A DNA stretch of 64,000 nt, taken from Neoarius graeffei. Lineage: Eukaryota > Chordata > Actinopteri > Siluriformes > Ariidae. Of this stretch, positions 22,901 through 33,165 are shown one piece after another. The notes under the pieces were generated by a model, which worked only from the letters and a program-made list of their open reading frames with translations, did not search any database and was not told the origin of the DNA. Made by a program: the position numbers and the translations under genes. Every line of letters begins with the position of its first letter. The first letter of the stretch is position 1. The stretch lies in assembly GCF_027579695.1 (NCBI RefSeq), contig NC_083581.1, forward strand, positions 60,958,200 to 61,022,199, written 5' to 3'.

Positions 22901-23533
22901 CTCGACAGTCCACAGTCTCCTCACTGTCCGAGTGACAGACGATAGATGCTTAAGTTAACTACGTATGACATTTGTATCAAAATTGTATGTATGTATGTAC
23001 ATCATTATGTAGTATGTACACATGTAGAGTTGTAGAAAAGACATGGTGTACAGACAGTACAGTACACTCTAGACTGTACAGTCACTACAGTGTATAGTAG
23101 TGTAATGTGTATAGTCTACTCTACACTCTACCTTTCAGCAAAGTTTTAGGGATTTAGGCTCAGTCAGCTCAGGGACTGCTTGGTTACTTTAGTTTGGTAA
23201 ATGAAATAAATATTTGTACTTTGTAGTAGTTCACGTCATAAGTCATTTGTAGACTAAGTGGCAAAAAGTGTATGTAACATTTTTTTACATTTGTACTTTG
23301 TAGAGAAATGTAGGCACAAGTTGGAAGTCTTGGAACACAATAAACCGGACAAGTTTGAATTTGAGTTGATTTCAAATTTTCAATTGATAATTACTTAGCT
23401 TACAATAAGTTCACTTTAGTTACTCACACAAGCCATGGGTTCAGGTCCGGACTTCTAGGTCCGGACCTGAACCTGAACCTCTGGACTTGAGTCCGGACCT
23501 GAACCTGAATGTGAGTTTAGGTACGCAGCACTA
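19989..23533 (+). mobile_element. Ac-like hAT transposon, 3.5 kb, 8-bp target duplication
   Basis: Ends are inverted: TAGTGCTGTGTACC on the left, GGTACGCAGCACTA on the right. The left target copy is ACTGATGG (19981-19988). The right copy (from 23534) was split by a second element at 23541, but joining across that element gives ACTGATGG again. Sub-terminal repeats of CCGGAC/GTCCGG type (20048-20085, 23440-23510) are likely transposase-binding sites. It carries a transposase gene on its plus strand. Confidence 0.92.
20388..22898 (+). pseudogene. Ac-like (ZBED1-type) hAT transposase, two exons, decayed
   Basis: Exon 1 (20388-20625) encodes a BED zinc finger: WEHVTKLLLDTAKCNLCGN, then GGTSNIARHLRRNH, with a GTAAG donor. 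Exon 2 starts at 21111 after TTGCTTTCAG. The core reads MPPEKQHKI, LTGDGWTSRVADCYLTLTVH (catalytic Asp), VEVMTTDNAKAMANA, LGCFAHT and TGWNSSYMMVERF. The C-terminal dimerisation part is YLTVPGTSVPSEHVFSTAGD then IVSAERATLDPDNVNMLLFL, ending at 22896-22898. Defects: frameshift near 21310, TAA at about 21355, frameshift near 21778, TAA at 21994, stop at 22570, frameshift near 22700. Confidence 0.9.
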
Positions 23534-23540
23534 ACTGATG

Positions 23541-25542
23541 CAGGGCTCGACATTAGCACTTGCCCGATGGCCCAGCGGTATTTTTTTTACGTTTTTCGGG
23601 CCAGTTCGGGCCACTAAATTTGGCCAAACAGTGGCCCGGGCGGGCCAGTACATTTTCGATACAAATTAACAAATTTTATTACTCATACTTTACCCAGAAT
23701 TGTGAAGAAATTGTTCGTAAAATGCACCTTTTCGATACGAGGTCTGTCTTTGTTTTCGTCACGCTCCGCTCCGCGGCAGGAGTGTGTCGTCTTCGTGCAT
23801 CTTCGGAGATGTTCGGTGCTGTTTGGAGGCGTCATTTTGGCGGGAAAATAGCATCTTGTAGATGAAGACGGTTGCGGCAAGGAGACCATCAGAATGGTGA
23901 AATTCAAATAGAAATATGTTCAAACTCCACGCTCCCCAACCTGGCCAAAGGCCAAGTAAACAGTTTAAATACGATCGTGCATATATTAACTAATCGGGTG
24001 TTAACGAACGGCTTCATTTTGAACTCGGCAGCCAATCAGAGCGCGCGACGTCACGCTCTGTTTACAACTCGCCAAATATGGCGCCGAATCGTAAAACAGC
24101 ATTTCAACACGCGCGCTTTAGCTTCAGATGGTGTAAAATCGTTCAGACTTTGTATATTAATATCAAAATTTCAGGATACACTGCCAAGAAATATGGCTAC
24201 ACGTGTATCAACTTTTAGTGATTAAAGAATGAAGTATAAATGTTGGTTGCTATGACTGAAATAGAAGAACAGATAAAATAATGTGGTAAATTAGATCTGA
24301 TCCCATATATTTAAATTATTCAAATATCCAAAGATGATGAAATGTATAAAAATAGCCAAACTAGGTCTACATTAGTTCATTACAACAAATAATAACTATT
24401 CTGACCCTCTCTGGTACAACCAGACCATACTAAACCCAGGATACCCCCAGTTGCTTGGGTATCTGCTGTTGCCATGGCAACGGTTTATGCAAATGAGCTG
24501 AACTTGCAAAAAATTTACTACTAGTTCCCCCAAGGGCATATCCTGAAAATTTGGTGTTTATATCTTGTCTTACTAAAAAAATACATAATTTCACCCCTTT
24601 TTGGCTCACCTGAGCATACCTGTTAATTAGCTAATTAACAAGTAATTAGGGTTATAAATCACCCCCGAGCAGGTAAGACTTTGCAAAAATCTCACTAGAT
24701 TATTCCCCAAAGTCCACCCTTTCAGGAAATGTATGGTTTGTCAATGATTCTCATGATATTTTATTAATTAAGAAAAAGAACTTCTTCATGGGCAATAAAA
24801 ATGCCCATTTAAATCCAGCATGATGAGGGTTAGTATGCCACCCTCACCTTTCATCCAGACTTGGGACTGGCCTGTGTGTGTCTTGTGGCTATTATATAAA
24901 GGTGTATTTAAAAAGTTCATTGTACCTCTATTTCTATAAGAATATCTACAGTGGTGAGAATTCAATATCTACAATGTTGAGAATATATGAGCCAAAGTTG
25001 AAACCATGACAAAAAAGGAAAATATGTCTATATCACACAGGGTGGGCTACAGGCAAAGCTTATTCTATAAACAAGTTAGTTGCATGGTGAGGCAAAACTT
25101 AGCTTATTCTAAAACTTATACAAACAATTGTTAATGTAAAACAGTAACCAACAGCATGTGTTAAATGAACAGAGAACAAGAACAAAGGAAATTTTTAAAT
25201 GTAACTAAGAAATTGATAGAACAAGAAATGCAAACAATAAAATATCAATGTGAACAAACAATAAAGATATAATAATGTTAACAAAATATGAATAATCTTA
25301 TTTTCATTAATTTCACCTTAAAATGCACCAGAATGCACGAATATGAATTGAAAAATCAAAATTTTATGGGGGAGGGCCCCCGGACCCCCCTCTTTGTGCA
25401 AGCACCTGTGGTGCTTGCAGCAGCTGCCGTGGTTCGGGTACCGCGCGCGTTTGGGCCACCACATTTTCCATTTGGGCCAGTAACTTTTCAATTCCACTGG
25501 CCCAATGGGCCACCAGTGGTAAATGCTTAATGTCTAGGCCTG
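23541..25542. mobile_element. 2-kb hAT-like element inserted in the target repeat of the Ac-like hAT
   Basis: Left end CAGGGCTCGACATTAGC; right end reversed CAGGCCTAGACATTAAGC. Both ends continue with GGGCCA-rich repeats. TGATG is duplicated at 23536-23540 and 25543-25547, a 5-bp target, as in hAT5-type elements. A GC-rich block (25370-25390) resembles one in the element at 12284. No transposase is recognisable; the interior is AT-rich. Confidence 0.75.
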
Positions 25543-25839
25543 TGATGGTGAAATGGCTTTTACCCGAGCAACAACTCCGTTGTGCCTGCCAGTCATAGCC
25601 GCTGCCCCATCTGTGCAGACACCAACGCAACGCCCCCATATTGCGACACAACCATGCCCAGAGATGTACCCATCAAGCATACGGAATATTTCTCCAGCGG
25701 TTGTGGTCCCTGGAAACACCTTACAAAACAAAAAATCCTCATGAAACCCGCCCTCATGACCATATCTGATGTAGACCAGAAGCATAGCCAAGTTAGAGAG
25801 ATCCATGGTCTCATCCAACTGAATGGCAAACCAGTCATG

Positions 25840-26351
25840 CCCCTTTTCCACCAAAGCAGTTCCAGGGCTGGTTCGGGGCCAGTGCTTAGTTTGGAACCGG
25901 GTTTTCTGTTTCCACTGACAAAGAACTGGCTCTGGGGCCAGAAAAACTGGTTCCAGGCTAGCACCAGCTCTTTGCTGGGCCAGAGGAAAGAACCACTTAC
26001 GTCAGCGGGGGGCGGAGTTGTTAAGACCAACAACAATAGCAAGACCACAAAAGATTGCCATTTTTAAGCGACAAGAAGCAGCAGCTGTACAAACGCAAAG
26101 TCATCCATTATTATTGTTGCTGTTGCTGCTGCTTCTTCCGTGTTGTTTTTGCGTCGATATTCGCGCCAAGGTTTATGCAAACGTAGCGACGTAACTGACG
26201 TATACAGCGACGTAATGACGCATCTCCCCTTAGCACCTCGAGCTATGGAAAAGCAAACTGGTTCTCAGCTGGTTCGCAAGTTGAACGAGTTGTGAACTAG
26301 CACCAGCACTGGCCCCAAACCAGCCCTGGAACTGATTTGGTGGAAAAGGGG
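25840..26351. mobile_element. 512-bp MITE family B, copy 1
   Basis: Inverted ends CCCCTTTTCCACCAAA and TTTGGTGGAAAAGGGG, continuing into GCAGTTCCAGGGCTGGTTCG-type sequence. It interrupts the ZBED5-like frame between ERAKSSY and DWFAIQL, with an apparent 2-3 bp target. A second copy is at 42425-42937. Confidence 0.85.
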
Positions 26352-27262
26352 TATACGATGACTTCGCCCTTTCTAAAATTTGCATTTCGATGTCTGCCGC
26401 CATATCGCCAATTCGACAACAGACCGTGCCATTTGACAGAGGAATCTCTCTTACTTTGGCTGCAGTAGCCAGACCCAACACCTCACTACAAGCAGTAACA
26501 ATCGAAGGCATAATTAGCTTCTTCCCAATTGTGAAGGGTGCCTGACATTTGGAAATGTGGTGTGAAATCATGTATGATGCCTTTGTTAGCTTTTCATTCT
26601 CGGTCAAATTACTTTCAACACTTTAGTTTGGGTGGCCAATTCATCACATTTTCTTCTAAAAAAATCCTCCGATTTATCCTTGAGATGCGAATGTTTAGTT
26701 TCCAAATGCTGGCGTAATTTGGATGGCTTCATAGCTTCGTTGCTTAGCATGGTTTAGCAGATAACACAGATTGGTTTTGGGGGACAACTATCACTTGAAA
26801 TAAAGCCGAATTGTATGTATGAAGGGTCATAATTGCGAGTGAATGGGCGATATTTTTTTGCCTCTGGCTCATGTTGTGTATCTGCACTGTCAGATGGGCG
26901 CTTTCCAAAGAAAGAGTCAAGAGTAGCTTGCTTTGAACATGCCATGATATTGCTCTCATAAAGCGTGTGCGCACGAATGACTGGACTTGGGACAGAATGA
27001 ATGAATAAGTGCAAGTGTGCAACCTTGCGCGGGCAGGAACGCTTAACATTCTAGAATGGGGGGGGGCGGGACTTACGCTACGTGGCACACAGTGACAAAA
27101 GCACTGACAGCAGAGCCAGCCAATCGCTCTTCTACATAATCTGATTGACAGTCACCAGTAGTTTGAAATTATAATACTGACTACTAGTGCAGAGGCAGGC
27201 TTGCGGACAGACAGTAATCTTCTCACGGACCGGTACCGGTCCATGGCCCATAGACTGAGAAA

Positions 27263-27449
27263 CACCATATTAGGAGACCGTAAAGTGCTGTCTGCTTTTC
27301 CTCAGCCACTAAAATCCTGGACACAAACTGCTATCATGATTGGACGACAGATTATTCTCAGGAACTGGAAGAAACATGGAGAACCTCCTTTCCAGGACTG
27401 GATGACTGAATTAGGCAAAGTAGCTGCATATGAAAAGGATGTCATATAG
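27263..27449 (+). pseudogene. C-terminal end of L1 ORF2
   Basis: Reads LGDRKVLSAFPQPLKSWTQT, AIMIGRQIILRNWKKHGEPP, FQDWMTELGKVAAYEKDVI and a stop at 27447. This is the conserved L1/Tx1 tail (ILLNWK...W...L...EK). It proves that the LINE continues 9 kb beyond its previous segment. The 3' UTR follows, split by the element at 27561. Confidence 0.85.
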
Positions 27450-27676
27450 GATGCAGGACAGAACAGAAAAGTTCTTTCTGAAGTGGGGCATGTACCTTGA
27501 CACTATACCGTATCTGTTCCAATGGAAAAAATAAGTGGATGCTCAGGAATTGTTATGAATAGACCCCTTTCACATGACGTCACCACGCCGCGAGATTTTG
27601 TTAGGCGCCATATTGGAAGACCAAGTACATGCACTCACAATATAAAACAAAGTACGAGCGAGAGTAAAGTGACACG

Positions 27677-28947
27677 ATGGATGATAATTCGGGTTACGTG
27701 AGTACATTACCAGTTGCAGAAAGGGCACGGTATGTGGAGAAACTGGCTGTGATTGATGGGTTTGACCCATATGATAAGACTCAGAAAAAATTATGTGAAT
27801 CCAAGCACACAGTTTAACGCAAAAGTTCGTTTATATCCCGACCTTGTCAGCTGTCAGATTTATGTTAATGGACCCGGTAAGCTGGTAAATAATTTTTTTT
27901 CTTTACCAAATTCTAACAGAAAACGAGAGCGCCCGAAAGGGAAAACCGAGCCGAGCCGCCTCACGGCTGTAATGCAAATTGCTTTCCTCCTCGGTATACA
28001 AGTGCGCTTCCATGGCAGGGAAAAAGAAACTACATTCTGCCGCCTATGTAGTCCCCTATTTAAACAAATAGGAGTCATTCAGGATTCAGCCATGTTTTTG
28101 CTCCGTGCTTTTACTCGACCAAAGTTATACAGTATTATGAGCTTTAAATTGCATAAATAAAACCATTTGGTAAAACTTTGAAGAAGAGATTGTACTGGTT
28201 TAAAGTTTTTACCTAACGTTTTCATGTCGACTCCAATTAATACACTAGTAGAATCGATGACTAGTTTAGTAGGCCAAAACTTTTTTCAATTTTTGACTGT
28301 ACCAGCCTGAAAAAACTTGCGACAGTCAAATGGAAAAAAAGCAAGCTGGTCATGTTGTACTGGACTAATCTATGACTGATGAGTATAGTAAGTGATACTA
28401 GTACTGATACAATAAAACAGACGACTGTAATCTGGTAGGCAGCACGATTTATATTATTTCTCCGTGTCAGATACATAAGGAGGACCGCACACCAACAGGG
28501 GTGATAGCGTTCCGGCGCCGCGCCGGATTTCCGGCGTACCGTGGCTGGGGAAAAAAAAAAAAAATCTAGTTCGCTCATTGTCCTGTGTCATTCTGAGATG
28601 CGCAGATAGACAGTAAAGGGAATTCGCATGATATGGAACTAGTGGGAAAAAAGTGCCGTCACGGCACGAATCCGGCACGGCGCCGGAACGCTATCACCCC
28701 TGCACCAATTCTGCCATCTGTTTGCTACCCAGACATTGTAAACTATTTGTTGTTTACACCCAGTGCCTACACTGCTGATGACTTGAAAGCCTACAAAGGG
28801 CTACAGGCTTACAATTATGTTGTTAGTGGCTTGGTTCGTGATATTACAGCTGTTATTAAGAATAACCTACACATAGTTATTATTATTAAATTGTATAAGT
28901 CTGGGAGGCTTGCTCCTCATACAGTTATCAACTTGAGGCCAATTTAG
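27677..28947 (+). pseudogene. ISL2EU-type accessory (YqaJ/SWIM family) protein, N-terminal exons
   Basis: Exon 1 (27677-27817) reads MDDNSGYVSTLPVAERARYV, then EKLAVIDGFDPYD, and ends in a stop through decay. Exon 2 starts at 28471 after TCCGTGTCAG; a 207-bp MITE splits it at 28496. It continues LPSVCYPDIVNYLLF, TPSAYTADDLKAYKGLQAYN and YVVSGLVRDI to a stop at 28945. The YPDIVNYL and AYKGLQAYN motifs resemble the start of the YqaJ-nuclease proteins that accompany THAP transposases in ISL2EU elements. No nuclease domain remains here. Confidence 0.6.
28496..28702. mobile_element. 207-bp palindromic hAT-type MITE
   Basis: Ends CAGGGGTGATAGCGTTCCGG and CCGGAACGCTATCACCCCTG are exact inverses. 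Inside are GGCGCCG repeats. CACCAA lies directly on both sides (28490-28495, 28703-28708). It splits the second YqaJ-type exon. Confidence 0.9.
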
Positions 28948-29563
28948 CATGTTTTAAATCTGAATTTCTTGTGTTTGCTTACCTCAAAGTGTCCGCAGAT
29001 CATGCACAGACTTATCCATTATATCCACAGTTTTTTGCCAAGTCTCACACAGGTTTCTTTCAAGTCTACTGTTGGGCCAATAAATCATAAATAAAACAGC
29101 TCAGATTTGTTTGTTTAAGTCGTTTGCCACTCCACTTTATTCTCGTGGGTTCACATACCGCTGCCGTTATCACGAGTTTGTTGGTCTTCCAAAATGGCGC
29201 AGGGTCTGTTTACTTCCGGTTTCGGGTGACACCAGTGAAAGGGGTCTATAGGGTGGAGATGTGATGATTATGGGATTATTGTTTATTTACTACTTGTCTT
29301 GTTTAAGTTTTTGTTATTACTATACTCTTTTTCAGGTTTTATGTTATTTATTATGACATGATAGTTCTCTTTCTGTGAATATATTTACAAGTTTGCTTGA
29401 GCTATGCATAGCCACTTTATTGTTAAGATGACCCCTCGATGTTACAGGTGGGTGGAAGAAAATGTTCTGTGTTGGAATAGAATGCATTCTGTATTCTCAG
29501 TGATGCTACTGATTTGTATATTATAAAATTTAAAAAACGCAAGTCATAAAAAAAAGAAAAACC

Positions 29564-30038
29564 ATGCCTTATTGCTGTGCAGTGAACTGTAACAACGGGA
29601 CCGGTTCAGGAAGAAGTTTTTACCTTTTTCCGAGAGAGGAGAAGAGGTGGAGAGAGTGGATTGGCTTTTTCCAAAAGAGAAGAGGCAGAGCGAGTGGGTT
29701 GGCTTTTTCCGAAAGAGGAGAAGAGGCGGAGCGAGTGGGTTGGCTTTTTCCGAAAGAGGAGAAGAGGCAGAGAGAGTGGATTGGCTTTTTCCAAAAGAGA
29801 AGAGGCAGAGTGAGTGGTTTGGCTTTTTCCGAAAGAGAAGAGGCGGAGCAAGCGGGTTGGCTTTTTCCGGAAGAGGAGACGAGGCAGAGAGAGTGGATTG
29901 TGCGCGTGAAGCCAGAGGGTTGGCTTTTTCCGAAAGAGGAGACGAGGCGGAGAGAGTGGATTGTGCACGTGAAACAAAATCAAGCAGTCAAAGAAGAAAC
30001 GGAGCAGCAACGCTCAAGCAAAAAGGAGAAGATTGGAG
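29564..30038 (+). CDS. THAP-domain first exon with internal repeat expansion
   Basis: The ATG at 29564 opens MPYCCAVNCNNGTGSGRSFY, then LFPREEKRWREWI: the first THAP cysteines, FP motif and Trp. In place of the usual continuation, the FP-to-WI part is repeated about eight times in-frame or in shifted frames (29631-29970). It then runs on as WIVHVKQNQAVKEETEQQR to a GTAAAC donor at 30039. The exon is open for 158 codons despite the expansion. The last THAP Cys and His would be in a later exon, which I cannot identify. The L1 target duplication covers its start codon. It may be a host-like or transposon-borne THAP gene; the expanded copy is probably not functional. Confidence 0.55.
29631..29970. 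repeat. Coding minisatellite, about 45-51 bp unit, about eight copies
   Basis: Units of the form GGCTTTTTCCGAAAGAGGAG plus AAGAGGCGGAGCGAGTGG, varying in length and by point changes. The unit corresponds to the THAP segment LFPKEEKRQREWI. The last two units include GTGCGCGTGAAG/GTGCACGTGAAA, probably the ancestral downstream sequence. Confidence 0.85.
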
Positions 30039-31526
30039 GTAAACATTTTTACTTTTGCTTGCAATTGACAAGTCAAGAATCCTGACGGATCCTGTACAAT
30101 CGTAGTGGAAACGAGACAAAGGGATATTTCCTCGCTTAGAGTAGGCTATAAATAGTATAATGCTGCGGATAGCAGGCTAATATGGCCTACCGGCGCACTG
30201 TCAAGTCATCGTTACCTATATCCACTAGGGAGGGCGGTTTAATTATTCTTCAAGAGGGCTCTTATTTAGTATTACAACGAAAGTAAGAATTTATCCTAAC
30301 TACCAGGATAAATCATTTGGGCGCGAGTCTTGTTGAGGTCCGGGGTCACCACGATCCGAGTCGGCCGAGTCGCTGTCTGATTCCGAGGCCGCACGGTCAA
30401 ACCAGTGAGCCACATTCACCGATTGCTTCGCAACGGCCATAGGTTCATACATGTATGGTTTCACCTCTCAATATTTAATTTGGAGAGTTCCTGCTTCAAA
30501 ATGGCTATCGCTTTCAGACATTTTACACAACCTCTCACGACCAAAGTCCGTACACATGTGCTCGGTTCACAGGTAAACACAGAACTGCTCCTGGTCTGTT
30601 TGGCTTGAATGACGTCATGACGACGGTCCCCTGGCGGTGAAAGTGCACATAAGTGAGATGTAAACAAACCTTCGGAAATTGGGCAAAACAGTATATTTTA
30701 ACCGTTTTATTCAATTTTAGGGTGCAAATTAGACACCGGGAAGATCGAATTCGCTTTTTGGGTTGTTCTTCTAGACAATAAAGTTGATATTCTACGTTTC
30801 ACCTCCGACCATTGCCTATGACCTTTAAGAGCAGGAGCTTTGTTTCTGTTATTAGAGGAACACAGTCCTGTGCAAAATATTTATATATCGGGGGGGGGGG
30901 TCGTTATATCATCCACCTCTGAGTTTATTTAAAAAAAAAAAAAAACACCCACACTGTCACAACAGAACGGCTGCACTGATTCAGTTACAGGTTGCCAGGT
31001 CTGTATAAAAACACCCACAACCTACACACTAACTAAACAATTTTAAACTCAAACATCCTGTCATGACGCAGCGCAGGTTTTTTTTTAACCTAGAGATGGA
31101 TAATATTAAAAAAAAAAAACACACAATATATAAATATTCTCAAACAGTACTGTTCAAAAGTCTTGGCACCATATTGTTTTCTTCATACAAACTTTGCTAT
31201 AGATTTCTATTTTATGATTTCTACATTATCGAGGAATGGACCTACAGTCAGAGAGTTCTACACAAACACACTGAACTTTACAACAGCTGCAAGCATGTGA
31301 AATGGAAATAAATCGACTAAGGCGGGAAAAACTATTTTAGATAAAATTGTTATTGTCCATTACAAGTAAAATGTAACCAATAACCAAACTTCAACTCAAT
31401 GTGTGATCATTTTATGTTGCAATTCACAACTATTCTATGGTTTTCCTAAAAAAAAAAAATAGTACTCACAAAATAGGGGGAAAGTGATAATATTGGGCGG
31501 TTGGGCGGCAAGTGGGTTTAAAAGTT
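30039..31526. other. Intronic sequence with no recognised feature
   Basis: Contains G-runs (30889-30900), A-runs and a CpG patch near 30330-30400. No ORF with family similarity was recognised. It may include the continuation of the THAP-bearing unit. Confidence 0.3.
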
Positions 31527-31768
31527 AATGTCGATCCCTGGAGACAAGCAACCATTCACACCTACGAACAATTTAGAGTAGCCAGTTGACCTAATCCACA
31601 TCTCACTGGACCATGAGAGAAAACCAGAGCACCCAGAAGAAACCCACAGAGGCATGGGGAGAACATGCAAACTCCACACAGAAAGGCCCCAGTCGGCCAT
31701 GAGGTTCAAACCAGGAACCTGCTTGCTGTGAGGTGAATGTGCTAACCACTGCATCACTCACATAAAAT
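31527..31768 (-). mobile_element. tRNA-headed SINE, old truncated copy
   Basis: Diverged head half of the common SINE (CATTCACACCTACG..., AACATGCAAACTCCACACAG, GCTTGCTGTGAGGTGAATGT). The tail half is missing. Orientation is minus. Confidence 0.8.
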
Positions 31769-32105
31769 ACACATTGAGGCCAAATCGATCCTACTTATTA
31801 CTTACATTCTGCACTCAACCATTGTCACCTTCATATTTGTATTTGCTCCTTTACACTTGTGTAGTCATATACAGCAGGTATGGGAAATGAACAAAATTCA
31901 TCTGCCAAGTTGCTGTGAATGCTGTACATTCCACAAACAAAGACTTTCTGTTCTCATATGGAATTCACTCTGTCTGGTTTCAGACCACATTTTTTACTTG
32001 TGGAAAAACACAACAGAAAGACACCATAAGGGTGATACAATGATGATCCTCTTACAATAGACCTGTGATTAAAGGAAATGAATATGTTCAGCTTATGTAA
32101 TATAA

Positions 32106-32768
32106 TGGCCCTTTTCCACTACCCTTTTTCAGCTCACTTCAGCCCAACACGGCTCGCGTTTCGACTACCTTAGAGCAGCACGACTCAGCTCGCTTCAGCC
32201 CTGCTTAGCACCCAAAACTCGCACGGTTTTGGAGTAGGGCTGAAGCGAGCCAAACCAAGCCGAGTGGGGCTGGGGGCGTGAGCAGACACTCCCCTGTGCA
32301 CTGATTGGTGAGGAGGAGTATCCTCACACGCCCACACACGCCCCGCGAGCACGCTGGGCTCTGTAAACACCGTAAACCCGGAAGAAGAAGGATTACGAAT
32401 TACGAGAATTTCTGAAGCCTTATGCGCCTCGCCTCATCTATACGCTCTTGCCAGTATCTGTTGGCGTTGTCGGTGACAACAAGCCACAGCACCAAGACCA
32501 GCAACACTAACGACTCCATGTCCTCCATGTTTATTGTTTACTATCCGGGTCGTGAGACTACCGCTTGAAAGCTCACTGATGTCACTGTTTGCGCCGCCTA
32601 ACGACATCACGTGACGTCCACCCACTTTCGCTAACTCCACCCAACGTGTCCACCCACTTCCAGCCAGCACGGTTCAGCGCGGTTGTAGTCGAAATGCAAC
32701 TCCAACAGCCCCACTCAGCTCGACTCAGCACGGCACGACTCAGCCGCGTTTGTAGTGGAAAAGCGGCA
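32106..32768 (+). mobile_element. Harbinger-type MITE family A, copy 2
   Basis: 663 bp, same ends as copy 1, flanked by TAA (32103-32105, 32769-32771). The middle has an ORF fragment on the minus strand beginning MEDMESLVLLVLVLWLVVTD, shared by all copies and possibly a remnant of an autonomous element's protein. Confidence 0.88.
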
Positions 32769-32805
32769 TAATATCATCATATACACACACATATTACACT
32801 TACAT

Positions 32806-32806
<1 letters not shown>

Positions 32807-32845
<39 letters not shown>
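32807..32845. repeat. (AC)n/(AT)n microsatellite
   Basis: About 15 AC units followed by a short AT run, close to the end of MITE copy 2. Confidence 0.9.
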
Positions 32846-32846
<1 letters not shown>

Positions 32847-33165
32847 GGGCAACTTTTTCCATGGAATTAAAACATGTATTCTATTCCCTTCTAGTGGGTT
32901 TATTGACGGCATGCAATATTATCATATCGATTATCCTCCATGTATTACGCCACTCTCCCCAATGGAGAATGAGCGTGCAATATTGTTATAATATTGCACA
33001 TTGTCAAGACAACACGACATCACATGCGAAGATCCAATGACAAAACTTTGCTGCTGCGCATACGCAGAATCATTTCTTTGTCGGCCGGGAAAGACAGACG
33101 ACAAGGCTAAACCAGTGCAAGGTTTAAGCGCTAAATAAATAACCTGAAAACTGAAACTAAAGACA

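Larger units (their letters stand above)
19004..26945 (-). pseudogene. ZBED5/SCAND3-like hAT transposase, interrupted three times
   Basis: The start at 26945 (minus) gives MACSKQATLDSFFGKRPSD, then KKYRPFTRNY and PPKPICVIC, where a TAA replaces the next codon of the zinc finger; LSNEAMKPSKLRQHLETKH follows. Later parts: LTKASYMISHHISKC, DWFAIQLDETMDLSNLAMLL, VGVCTDGAAAMTGRHNGVV, ATHCVIHREVLTSKHLSTEL, RWLSRGKVVNTVYELR and the C-terminal YLCETAFSHLTATETKYRNR...KQAHPSH with a stop at 19004. Coding pieces are 26945-26352, 25839-25543 and 19988-19004. There is a frameshift near 26625 and another near 19590. The RNase H-like Asp and the dimerisation region are recognisable. Related host genes exist (ZBED5, SCAND3), but here it is a dead transposon. 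Confidence 0.85.
18173..27262 (-). mobile_element. hAT element with ZBED5/SCAND3-like transposase, swollen to 9 kb by nested insertions
   Basis: The left end begins CAGGGGTTCTCAAACT; the right end, reversed, reads GTGTTTCTCAGTCTATGG, a Charlie-like hAT terminus pair. The L1 frame passes across it (GYI to LGDRKVLSAF) with a diverged direct repeat CATAAGGA/CATATTAGGA. Removing the nested elements (19989-25542 and 25840-26351) leaves about 3 kb, normal for hAT. An (AAT)n tract at 18308-18341 and other AAT-rich stretches lie in the 3' part. Confidence 0.8.
27561..29247 (+). mobile_element. ISL2EU-like DNA transposon in the L1 3' UTR
   Basis: Perfect short inverted ends AGACCCCTTTCAC and GTGAAAGGGGTCT with AT on both sides (27559-27560, 29248-29249). 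It carries exons of a YqaJ/SWIM-type protein as in ISL2EU elements (27677-28947), the repeat shared with 3385-3645, and a nested palindromic MITE. The short AT target fits my recollection of ISL2EU. Confidence 0.75.
6977..29552 (+). mobile_element. L1/Tx1-like LINE, full-length shell carrying nested insertions
   Basis: Segments of one L1-type element occur in order and on one strand: ORF1 (7116-7610), ORF2 endonuclease (9222-9949), linker (10481-10529 and 10607-10650), reverse transcriptase (10952-12108), and C-terminal parts (14225-14332, 15308-about 16190, 17646-18172, 27263-27449). A 3' UTR with a short A-rich tail ends at 29552. The element is flanked by the 17-bp duplication AAAGAAAAACCATGCCT at 6960-6976 and 29553-29569. 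Protein frames resume across most insertions, which proves a single original copy. Frameshifts and stops show it is dead. The ORF1/ORF2 junction was lost at the Tc1 insertion site. Confidence 0.88.

Noticed and set aside
25593-26067. Frames of 151-161 codons overlapping the ZBED5-like pseudogene
   Set aside because: They cross the border of MITE family B and run through shifted frames of the transposase; no independent protein family fits.
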